Of a stretch of DNA of 64,000 nucleotides, positions 55,601 to 64,000 are shown piece by piece; position 1 is the stretch's first letter, and each line of letters opens with the position of its first letter. This DNA comes from Ananas comosus (Eukaryota > Streptophyta > Magnoliopsida > Poales > Bromeliaceae): positions 5,697,077-5,761,076 of the forward strand of contig NC_033622.1 of assembly GCF_001540865.1 (NCBI RefSeq), given 5' to 3'. Made by a program: the position numbers and the translations under genes. The notes below the pieces were generated by a model. The model made no database searches. It saw only the letters and a program-made list of their open reading frames with translations, and was not told where the DNA came from.

Positions 55601-56270
55601 AGGTAATCCTGGGGAGGGCTTTGACCATGCAATGGGGGAAGGTTTGATCCCAGTCTGTGGATACGAGAAATCTATCGAGCTTGGCTAAGGAGGGTTGCTG
55701 CTGTAAATTCGACCAAGTGAAGCTTTGATTAGCTAACGGTAAATCAATCATCGCGAGGTGATTGATGAGGTCAGCGAACATGACCATGGCTTTGGAACTC
55801 CAAGGGCGGCGTTTTCTTTCAGATTGGTTTTTGGTGAAGTTAAAGTCGTCGCAGATAACCCAGTTGGCAGAGCAAACGTCGTTGAGGGAGAGAAGTTCCA
55901 TACAGAAATCAGTCTTTCCTTCCCAAGTAGGTGGACCATAAACATTTGTGAGGTAAAAGCGCTTTCCGCTAACTAGGTGAGTCAGGGAGAGAGTGAGGGA
56001 GAAATTTCCGGTGATAACCTCATTACACGAAAATACATGAGAATTCCAACACGTGATAAGGCCGCCGGATGCTCCGATGGCAGGGACAAAATGGCATCTA
56101 TCGAAGGAGGAGCCACAACACGAACGGAGGAAAGACCGGGACACAGAATCGACTTTGGATTCTTGGATACAAACAACAGACCGACAAAAAGAAGAGACCG
56201 TAGACCTGACACAGCGACGCTTCGCGGGATCGTTAAGACCGCGAACATTCCAGCACAGAATACTAAACAT
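52630..56270 (-). pseudogene. LINE ORF2: endonuclease, reverse transcriptase, C-terminal zinc region
   Basis: APE-type endonuclease: ILCWNVRGLNDP, VVCIQESKVD, VYGPPTWEG, WVICDDFNFTKN (family GDFN, here DDFN), RITSDHSPIIL. RT: FLKKGARKAGDYRPISLING, CACFKADFQKAFDNVSW, QYADDTLFF (catalytic YADD), with a 12-bp duplication giving KGLRQGLRQGEPLSP. Then LRYLGLPLHSKRL, RRAFFWKGAPKISGGA, RFWTDIWAGEAPL and WWVVWTDRNNIIFR. Frameshifts near 55440, 53540 and 52900 and stops near 55360 and 54217 kill it. Function in the family: target-primed reverse transcription. Confidence 0.92.
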
Positions 56271-56319
56271 GAGTAAGACCTAACATGCACATCAAAACAC
56301 TAAAAGCTTCAGTCCAGCC

Positions 56320-59136
56320 TTAGGCTTGCGCACGAAGGAAGTTGTGGAAATCCGCAGCATCAGCATCAGAGAGGATGACCCCGCAGAGAGCGCTCTTCGA
56401 CTTAACATCTTCGGTGGTCCAGGTTCCCATCCCTCGCTCGAGAAGGTGGGCTTTCCTACGCACGGCTCTGTCGAGCACGGAGACCTTGGTCCGGGTAGAG
56501 AGGCGAGCACTGGACCTTGTGCAGTCACTAGGACCAACAGCATCGGAAACCAAAGGGTCAGAGGCAGGCAGCGAGACCAGGGGTGGGGGCGAAAACCGTC
56601 CGATTTCGAGGCCAACTGGAGAAGGTAGTTGCTCACTGCGGAGGGGCTCGAAAAACTGGTCGAGGCGGGAGGGCCCGAGCCCCAAGTGGGAGACTGCGGG
56701 CCGCAGGGGGGGGCCGAAAGAACCGAGCGGGCGGCCTAAAAAGGGTAGCTGCTCCATCTAGGCGACTATGGACCGCTGTCCGAGCGAGGGAGTCACAAGC
56801 CTCGACTGGGTGGGGCCAAGTGGACCGGGCCCCGGCAGAACGTCGAAGTCGAGCCCCGCCTGGAAGTGGCCGAGTGAACCGAGCCCGCAGAGAGACGGCC
56901 CGATCAATGCAGGCCCAAGTTCCTGCTGTGAAGGCCCACCTAGAAGTCGCCCGTCTGAAGAGGGAAGCAGGTCGAGCAGGGGAAGCCCAAGCCCCACCTG
57001 GACAGAGGTGGGCCGCTGTCCGCGCGACGGAGGCCCCAGTCGGACTAGGGCTTGGGTTAGCGAGAGGCCCGATAGGAGTGGGCCACCCAGCGAAGCAGCG
57101 GTGAGCGGAAACCCTAGCCCATGAACTTCGGGAACAGAAGCGTGGAGGGTCCACAGCGGTGAGGGCGGCGCTGACTTCGAGCAGGTAAAGTGACATCTGA
57201 GAGAGAAGCACCAGCGCGAGTCCAGAGAATAGAAGATCCGATCGAATCCTCTCGAGTCAGGAGGAAGAGGGAGTACCTCCTGTCCCTTGGAAAGATGACT
57301 TTCCAAAACTGGCTGCGGGGCATTGATGGCGAGAGGGGGGCAGATAATAAATGGAGAAGACAGAAAAAAGGGCGGGACAAATGACATGCTGATGCAACGT
57401 CCAACGGGAGGGGGAGTTTGCATGGAAAAGGAATGTGACTCAGCTACAGGGTTTGAATTTGAAAAAAAACAGGGGAGGTCAAACCCGACTCCTCAGGCCG
57501 GAGATGGGTCAACAGCAGGCAAGCAACGCGTAATGGAAGGCGGGCGCTGCGGTGGTGGTGAAGGATCGGCGGCTTTGAGATGTGTTTTGGTGGAGTCGTC
57601 GTGAACTCCCGTACAAACATATTGGGGGGGAGGACGTCGTCCTTCGCGACCAGGGGCGGCAACGGCTGATGCAGGGGGAACGGGTCGCCTTCTATCGCGG
57701 ATTTCCGACGAATTCCAAGAGGCGTCGGAGTTGGATGATCCGCCAGTCGAGGAAAACCTCCCTCTGTAGCTCCCTTCACTGCGGTAGTTGGGATTTGGTG
57801 ACCTCCTGGGCGGCTCCGACAGGTGAGGATCATTCTGGTCAGTACGTTCGTTGCGTGGGACGACTCCGCCAGCATCTTCAGCGCGCGCCCAACGTTCCAG
57901 CTGAATGAGCACGGAGATTGACACATCTCCAAAGCTGATTTCAAGGTTTTCGGGGATGTCAGAGAGATGGTTGATGTCCACGAAGCACCGGTACCCTGAC
58001 AGGTCAACCATGCGAACGGTGAAGTCGTCGGCTCTAATGAACCGAGCAAAGCCACCAACAAGCGCATGTGCGGGAGGACCAACACTCATATAGTAGACTG
58101 ACCGGTCTAATCCACGCCCTCTAGGTGAGAGGGGGATGACGGGCACCGTGGTAGGGGTCCCAAGGAAAGCAGCGAAGCTGGATTTCCCCGAGTGAGGGTC
58201 TCCCTGCGGAGGAGCTGTTCGCACGGCACCGATTCCGGGAGGAAGACGACAGTCTCTTTCACGATACCGCGCAACGTGGAAGTCGGAAGGATACCCGCCA
58301 AAGCGACTCACAAGGCCATTGGCAATGGAGTCCTGCGGAAAGTGGCCCAAGTTCGACGGGGGGATGACGTCGACTAGGATGGCATTGCGGCGTCGGTTTT
58401 GGCAGGCGAAGAAATCGTTGGAGAGCGGCACAAAAGCGCTAAGGTATGACGAGCGGGCGCGCATGGCCCGGTAAACGCCCAACGGGAAGCGGTTCATGGC
58501 GTTGCAGGCTCGCGCGATGTGGCCGGACTTGAAGCACCTGGCGCACCGGAGCGGGTCTCGACAGTGGGAGGCCCTGTGGTCCCGACCCAGACACCTGAAG
58601 CACTTTCCCTTGAAGGAGAAGCTGTTAGACGTCGCGACAAGGAGGAAGGGGCGCTTGGGGGGGGTGCGGAGTCGGGAAGGGGAAATGGGCAAAGGCGAGA
58701 GGAGGACTTCTTTAAAAGTCTTCTTGATAGGTCTCCAGGCTAGCTTGACAGGCTAAGAGAAGGCTTCAGCCGTAGGTTTGCTTGTGGGATGAGGCTTGTC
58801 AGCAAAGCGGTAGATGGGGGGAAATGAAGACCCAGCGGCGGATTGGACGGCTTCCGAATTGAGGTAGGTGGTGTGAGTTAATGCCACGCCAGCTTCGTCT
58901 GCCCAGGTAACTTTCTTGGAAGGCGGTCGGTCATGGGGGCCTGTCCACCGCTTGTGCGTCGACCCAGTCCCCTCCGGCTTCTGTTCGGAAAGTTGATCGT
59001 CAAGATGTCCGAGCGCCTTCTCCTTGCCTTTCCCTCGGCCAACATGGAGTCCAGACACCTTATCCTTGCCCTTCGCTAAAGCCGCCCGCTCTATCTCTCC
59101 CTCTCTCTTTCTTTCTCTCTCTTTCTCTCTAACCAT
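56320..59136 (-). pseudogene. LINE ORF1 (RNA-binding, two zinc knuckles)
   Basis: One continuous minus-strand frame of 939 codons from ATG at 59136 to a stop at 56320, broken only by three stop codons (TAG at 58755, TGA at 57495, TAG at 56760). The N-terminus is charged (REKERERKREGEIERA). Two CCHC knuckles, CFRCLGRDHRASHC and CARCFKSGHIARAC, lie near 58610-58510. A Pro/Ser-rich middle is followed by the C-terminal SSARLSTRTKVSVLDRAVRR and ILSDADAADFHNFL typical of plant L1 ORF1. ORF1 binds element RNA. Many overlapping frames on both strands are shadows of its GC-rich code. Confidence 0.85.
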
Positions 59137-59150
59137 TTTTCCTTTTTTTC

Positions 59151-60710
59151 TTATATATTGTTGCTAATTCTAGTTCATATCCGAATGTGCATATTAGTAT
59201 ATATTACTATCCAAATAATATTTGAATTCGAAGAAATATCCGATCTTATTCGAATCCGTTTTTAGCAAATACAGAAATGAAAATTTAGCACCCAACACAT
59301 ATGCATTCGAATTTGCATCCAAAAAAAAAAAGAAATGAATATAGTTTCATCAAATATCCGACTGTATTCGACCGTTTTCACCGCTAGAATTTATAATGAG
59401 GGTGAAGAAGACCAAGTTCCTGATTATGATAATACTAATAATAATGAAAAAAAAGGTTTGCCTCAATTTTTCTGAACTATAGGTATCCCTTTTTTATTTT
59501 TCACAAGGCTTGACATACAAAGCATACATGTGGAACATTTCAGTATCAGACGGGGCCCAATTAGGATCCAGCTGATAAGAATTTAGTCATATAGGCAATA
59601 TGATAGCAACTAAGCGACATTGAAGAAAGTTTTATAGTGTTCTATCAAGCCAGAATTTGACCACAGTTTTCACTTCATCCAAGTAAATAATTAACACAGA
59701 GATAGTAGGATCCGAACGGCACTCATGTTAGAACTGGATCTGAATTCCGGTTTTCTGGTTGAAATACTGGCCTCAGGTAAAAAAAAAAAAACATTTAGTT
59801 GAAAAGAGATAGTACAATCATGTAAGAAGAGCGCGATGAAAATTCGGGTTATAACTTATAATGCATGGAGACCCCCTCAACTATAAGCAGTTTGAAACGG
59901 ACCGCTCTACTTCTTTTTGTAATTGACAACCCTCCCAGCTAGGAAACGTCAATGATTTTGTCAACTCCAAAGCTGCTAAAGCTTTTAATTTAAAGGAATT
60001 GCTGAAATATTTAAGAGAATTTCACCAATTTAACTTACAGAAATAACTGAAATGGAAATAATTGAAAATTGAGGAGTTTCAGTCAATAAAAACTTGAGAG
60101 ATCTATTTCAGAAATGCCTCAGTTGAGGGTCTCTATGGTCCATAAATCTACGTAAAATCATCAGCATATTGGCCTGTAGAACTAAATTTTATCAAGGCAT
60201 CCTCCCTGGTGCAGAAAATTTAATTCTTCTCGGAATACAAGCATTATGAATTTTGCTTCAACAAATCAGATATACTGATTGAAGTGACTGAAAAGAGAGG
60301 TGACCAGTTCGATGACATGGAGATCTAAGAGAGTAAAAAATCAGAACGAGTAAATTGCACCACTAGTCCCTGAACTTGTGGTTAAATTTCACTTAGACCT
60401 CAAACTTGAAGTTTGACGTTTGAGACCTTAAGGCTTAAACTCTTGAAAATGTTTCACTCGAGTCCTTACCTAAATTTACCATTAAAGAAAAATTATTGTC
60501 CACCAATTGCATATCTACCTTAATGCACCATGCATCAATCAAGCTTTGATCTTCCATCCGACATTTCAATCCAACCATCCATTGAATTGTCATCTCTTCT
60601 ATGTTCGAGAATTTGACTACCAATCTGAAAATATGAGATGAGATATGTAGAGATGAACACAGTGCAGGCAATTATTTTTCTCTTAAAATGATTACCCTAA
60701 CAAGGTTGCA
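59151..60710. other. Right half of duplication copy 1, non-coding
   Basis: AT-rich sequence. It holds a putative TIR element (about 59863-60150) beginning GGAGACCCCCTCAACTA and ending AGTTGAGGGTCTCTATGG, also present in copy 2 (62707-62984), so it predates the duplication. Near 60350-60420 is CACCACTAGTCCCTGAACTT, resembling a MITE arm without a visible partner. No exon is recognised; the minus-strand frame 60671-60435 has no motif. Confidence 0.5.
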
Positions 60711-60797
60711 GGAGAAAATGGAAAAGAAAAGAAAAAAGAATATTATTGAGTTGCAATTTGCAGTTTTTAAGCTTCAATCTTCATGTTCAAGTCAGGA

Positions 60798-60947
60798 TTA
60801 ATCAGCGAGGCTCAGCATTGTCTCGTTCAACTGGCGAAAACTGGTAAAGAGCTCATTCTTTCTAGCCTATATCCAATAATATATGGAGAAGGATGAGGCG
60901 GCGGCATAAAACAAAGAATAAGGCAAGATTAGGTTAAAAGAAATTAT

Positions 60948-60982
<35 letters not shown>

Positions 60983-61211
60983 TAACATGCGTGTCGTCTC
61001 TCACCCACCTGTAATATGAGTCTGTGAACCTGTTCTTCAGCAATCTTCGCACTATCTCGAGCTATCTTAGCAAGCTGAGATTCCTCTTGCTGGAAAAGAG
61101 AAAAAAAAAGGAAGAGAAAAGATCATTCAAGCACGATTATATATCTACTGTACTTTACCTGTGTAGTGTAAGGAGAAGCATCACAGAGGTAGATACCATA
61201 ATTCACCGCAC
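60798..61211 (-). CDS. Last three exons of an unidentified host gene (partial)
   Basis: Minus strand: exon 61211-61159 (53 bp, AVNYGIYLCDASPYTTQ, donor GTAAAG), exon 61089-61009 (81 bp, acceptor TTTTCCAG, QEESQLAKIARDSAKIAEEQ then VHRLILQ, donor GTGGGT), exon 60866-60798 (69 bp, acceptor GGATATAG, ARKNELFTSFRQLNETMLSL, AD, stop TAA). Phases agree and both internal exons end in CAG. The product end is helical and charged, with coiled-coil character. I do not recognise the family. Upstream exons must lie at higher coordinates, perhaps beyond 64000. The acceptor before 61211 is weak (GTGAG in place of CAG), so this copy too may be impaired. Confidence 0.6.
60952..60980. repeat. (AC)n microsatellite in an intron
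   Basis: An AC run in the last intron of the copy 2 gene. The paralogous intron has (AG)n at 50827-50865, so the two repeats changed motif or grew separately after duplication. Confidence 0.95.
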
Positions 61212-61683
61212 CTCACCTACCGAGGAGCAACAAATGTTCAAAAGACATTTCAATTGAATTTTGAATCAAGGAGAAGAAAAATGTCAACCATAGAAAGATG
61301 GAAACTAAAAAATCAGTCTATGTTCCTCCTAGAGATCAAACTCAGTCTATGTTTCCTCCTAGAGATCCATTATAGGGACTACCTCATCAAACCGTTGGCA
61401 TCCCTGTGGTAAGTCAAACAAATAGAGATTGGAAGGGTCTTAAATGGGGTCCAAGTTGGGGAGACTATTTTAGAGGCAAAAGTGGTTAGGATAAACTCGA
61501 TCGTATGCAAACATGGATGTCAAAATTATGCATCCAGTCAAATTCGGATTCGGATGTTATATTTACAATATATTCAACTTCGGATTCAAATACGGATATA
61601 TTAGAATATTTCGAATTCGGGTTTGAATATCCAAAAATTAATATATGTTATAAATTCACTTATTGTGGAAAAATAAAAAGCGG

Positions 61684-61752
61684 ATGGTGTAGCTTAGATG
61701 GCAGATAGCTTTCTCATATGTGAGAGGTGTGGGATTTGATTCCCCACACCTC
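61684..61752 (+). other. tRNA-like segment (copy 2)
   Basis: TGGTGTAGCTTAGATGGC gives a D-arm-like box A (GCT/AGC stem around AGATGGCAGAT) and GTGTGGGATTTGATTCCCCA a T-arm-like box B with a perfect stem. The anticodon arm TCTCATATGTGAGA has a four-base loop, not seven, so a functional tRNA is unlikely. A SINE head or decayed tRNA is the better reading. Confidence 0.5.
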
Positions 61753-63048
61753 AAATCATTTTCTAAATTTAACAACAATTATTTAAATTAAAGTATATAT
61801 TTAAATTCAAATTTAAGATTAAATTATAATTATAAATTTAGATTTGAAAATATTGATTGGAGTTTGATTGCTTTTTAGGGGGAGATAAAAGGGATGTTAA
61901 TATATGTTGTGGGGAATAAGGTGGTTCATTGTGCTTTCCTTTATTTTATTTTTTTTTATGAGTTTCATATCAAAATTGCATAAATGTTTGTTAAATTTTA
62001 GATGTTATTTATTAAAATATAGGTATATAAAAACTTGAACACAAATGTGAAAGTTTAGTTATATTGTTGCTAATTCTAGTTCGTATCCATATGTGCATAT
62101 TAGTATATATTACTATCCGAATAACACTTGAATTCGAAGAAATATCCGATCTTATTCGAATATGTTTTTAGCAGCTATGGTAATCCGACACATCCACATT
62201 CGAATTCACGTCCAAAAAAAAAAGATGTGAATATAGTTTCCTTAAATATCTTTGTAATGTGGGAGAAGGAGACCAAGCTCCTGATTATGATAATACTAAT
62301 TATAATGAAAAAAAAAAAGGTCTGCCTGAATGTTTCTGAACTATAGCTATCCTTTTTTTATTTTTCACAAGACTTCACTTACAAAGCATACATGTAGAGC
62401 AGTTCAGTATCAGACCAGGTCCAGTTAGGGTCCAGCTGATAAGAATTTAGTCATATAGGCAATATGTTAGCAATTAAGTGCTATTGAAGAAAGTTTTATA
62501 GTGTTCTATCAAGCCAGATTTTTACTAGAGGTTTCACTTCATCCAAGTAACTAATTAACACAGAGATGATAGGATCCGGATGGCACTCAAGTTTGAACTG
62601 GATTTGAATTCAGATTTTCTAGTTGAAATACTGGCCTTAGGTTAAAAAACAGTTAGTTGAAAAGAGATAGTACAATGAAGTAAGAAGAGTGCGACGAAAA
62701 TTCGAGTTGTAATGCATAAAGACCCCCTCAACTAAAGGCAGCTTGAAAAGGACCGCTCAACTTCTTGTAACTGACACCCTTTCAGCTAGGAAATGCTAAT
62801 GATTCCGTCAACTACAAGGTGTTAAATTTAAAGGAATTGCTGAAATATTTAAGAGAATTTCACCAATTTAATTTACAAAAATAAATGAAATGTAAACAAT
62901 TGAAAATTGAGGAGTTTCAATCAATAAAATGTTGAGAGATCTGTTTCAGAAATGCCTTCAATTGAGGGTCTCCATAGTCCATACATCTACATAAATATCA
63001 TCAGCAAATTGGCCGGTAGAACTAAATTTTATCAAGGCATTCTCCCTC

Positions 63049-63525
63049 TGTAACGATCCAACCCGCTGGCGATAATAACTCGTTGGGCCCAAACCAACGG
63101 CCCAAAATACTTAAGTCCAGTTATTATTAGTAGAGTGTAGGCCTCATATATTCTAATCAGAATTATTTTTCCATCCGGTGTGGGACTATTTGGGCGTTAC
63201 AAACTCCCCCTGTTTAGACGCCGACGTCCTCGTCGAGTCCAAACCAGATCACAGATGCAGACCAGAATTACATTCAAGAGATGGCTCCCACCAAATCCGT
63301 TAGTGTAGCACTTTATCCCGCATAGCACTTAGCTCTAACACTTCCGGCTGGTATTCGGCTCTGATACCAATTGTAGCAATCCGACCCGCCAGCAATAAGA
63401 ACTCGTTGGGCTCGAAACCACCGACTCAAAATGCTTGAACCCAGTTATTATTACTAGGGTGGAGGCCTCTTATAATTCGATCAGAATCATTTTTCCATCA
63501 GATGTAGGACTATTGGGGCGTTACA
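63049..63525 (-). mobile_element. TRIM-like miniature LTR retrotransposon
   Basis: LTRs 63049-63201 (153 bp) and 63372-63525 (154 bp) both run TGTA.C.ATCC ... GGGCGTTACA in plus sense. The plus strand shows GGCTCTGATACCAA at 63357-63370, the complement of a Met-tRNA PBS next to the right LTR, and AACTCCCCCTG at 63202, the complement of a polypurine tract next to the left LTR. So the element points left, with about 170 bp of non-coding interior. After the right LTR another PPT-like AACTCTCCC and interior follow (63526-63600), so it belongs to a tandem array. No protein. Confidence 0.85.
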
Positions 63526-63638
63526 AACTCTCCCTTTTTAGACCCTGACCTCCTCGTCAGGTCCAAACCAGATCACAGATGCAGAATAGAATTACTAGGC
63601 GATGTGAGATTCTAGAGGTGCCTCCTATGGGTTCAAGA

Positions 63639-64000
63639 TGTCACGCCCCAGCTTCCTAGGGGGTCACCAATCCTAGGACTACTCCCGTCCTAGCACGCTT
63701 AACTCTCTTAACCTCTTAGACCTAGCCACCGCTCAAAATGCTTAAGCCGGGTTAAGAATTTTAGATATATAGGACTACCTGGAGTCTCACATTCTCCCAC
63801 CCTTAAGCCCTGACATCCTCGTCAGGCTTAGACACGCAAGTACTAGACGATGTGAGACTTGTCTCGCTAGCCTGAACCGACCTTGTGGTGAGCTGCGCTC
63901 CACTCACAACAGTCAACAGCATGAGATCCTCGTTCTCCCCGCTGTATAATCCTGGCTCAGCCAAGACTCATCTCACATTTCTGGCTGGTAATTGGCTCTA
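63639..64000 (-). mobile_element. Second TRIM-like element, cut by window end
   Basis: LTR 63639-63791 (153 bp, TGTCACGCCCC ... GTCTCACA), then pyrimidine-rich TTCTCCCACCC (PPT complement), CTGACATCCTCGTCAGG as in the neighbouring TRIM, and at the end GGCTGGTAATTGGCTCTA, where a PBS complement (GGCTCT.ATACCAA) would begin just past 64000. Same layout, orientation and LTR length as 63049-63525 but different sequence, so a sister family. Confidence 0.65.

Larger units (their letters stand above)
52326..59150 (-). mobile_element. L1-type LINE, nearly full length
   Basis: Minus-strand order: ORF1 (59136-56320), 49-bp spacer, ORF2 endonuclease (56270-about 55395), RT (about 55440-53540), zf-RVT region and C-terminus (53554-about 52640), 3' UTR with AATAAATAAATCATTTGAT, and a 14-nt poly(A) tail (T run 52326-52339). 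ORF1 begins about 15 bp from the 5' border, so most of a 5' UTR is missing. The insertion site is known from copy 2, between GAAAGTTT and ATATTGTTGC. No clear TSD is seen. A single N at 52586 lies in an A-rich tract. Confidence 0.9.
50590..60208. repeat. Segmental duplication, copy 1 (interrupted)
   Basis: 50590-52325 matches 60718-62045, and 59151-60208 matches 62056-63048, colinearly with many substitutions and small indels. Between them lies the 6.8-kb LINE. Copy 1 also holds a MITE (51016-51394) absent from copy 2. The intron microsatellite is (AG)n at 50827-50865 here but (AC)n at 60952-60980 in copy 2. Sequence 60209-60710 follows in copy 1; the corresponding part of copy 2 is beyond its TRIM insertion. 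Confidence 0.9.
60718..63048. repeat. Segmental duplication, copy 2
   Basis: Colinear with 50590-52325 plus 59151-60208, and lacking both the MITE and the LINE found in copy 1, which gives the ancestral state at both insertion sites. The TRIM-like element at 63049 interrupts it after TCAAGGCATTCTCCCT; copy 1 continues there with GGTGCAGAAAATTT. Confidence 0.9.

Noticed and set aside
56342..58756. Many overlapping plus-strand and minus-strand frames in the LINE
   Set aside because: Shadows of the GC-rich ORF1 frame, which alone carries zinc knuckles and a single consistent frame.
61386..61412. Possible tiny exon GGATGCCAACGGTTTGATGAG between AG and GT
   Set aside because: Only 21 bp, the donor is absent in copy 1, and no coding continuity could be shown.
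1..64000. CRISPR arrays, rRNA genes, bacterial promoters or operons
   Set aside because: No spaced short direct repeats, no rRNA motifs and no prokaryotic gene organisation are seen; all evidence points to plant nuclear repeats.

Overview
The window is nuclear DNA of a flowering plant, in a repeat-dominated intergenic region. The evidence is the set of element families: Ty1/copia, Ty3/gypsy of chromovirus (Tekay/Del-like) and Tat type, an L1-type LINE, tRNA-derived SINEs, TRIM-like miniature LTR elements, and hAT, Mutator-like and CACTA-type non-autonomous DNA transposons. LTR and LINE coding style looks monocot-like (pineapple-like is my guess), but nothing here proves a species. There is no bacterial-style operon, rRNA gene or CRISPR array. 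Only one locus, at 60.8-61.2 kb on the minus strand, looks like part of a host gene. Everything else is transposable-element sequence, mostly broken by stops and frameshifts.

Layout. 0-7.3 kb: gypsy gag and LTR scraps, two copia fragments joined head to head at about 1520 (the minus-strand one runs to a probable LTR at 5.6 kb), a gypsy LTR fragment holding a SINE with a perfect 20-bp target-site duplication (TSD), and a decayed TRIM-like array. 7.3-9.2 kb: AT-rich DNA with a CACTA-type MITE. 9.2-34.5 kb: one old Tat-lineage gypsy element (gag, protease, RT, RNase H, second archaeal-type RNase H, integrase, then a spliced-looking antisense ORF). It is split by a chromovirus (10251-22994, TSD CCGGT), which is itself split by a third gypsy element (13128-17211, TSD CAGCG). 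It is split again inside its RT by a solo LTR (27226-30056, TSD CCCAG).

34.5-43.1 kb: an unidentified retroelement-like segment, a purine/pyrimidine-rich tract, and a very degenerate chromovirus (PBS at 37.0 kb, integrase tail at 43.0 kb). The latter is interrupted in its integrase by a 1256-bp hAT element carrying an inverted copy of the unidentified segment, and by a second SINE. 43-50.3 kb: LINE relics, a 501-bp MULE-type MITE (9-bp TSD), a foldback MITE set between TA microsatellites, and a long gypsy LTR-like stretch ending at 50297.

50.6-63.0 kb: a tandem segmental duplication. Copy 1 holds a MULE-type MITE and a 6.8-kb minus-strand LINE. Copy 2 lacks both. Both copies carry the last three exons of an unidentified host gene on the minus strand; copy 1 is a pseudogene and copy 2 is open as far as visible and may continue beyond the window. 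63.0-64.0 kb: two TRIM-like elements with Met-tRNA primer sites, the second cut by the window end. Six single N bases mark assembly joins, two of them beside suspicious duplications.
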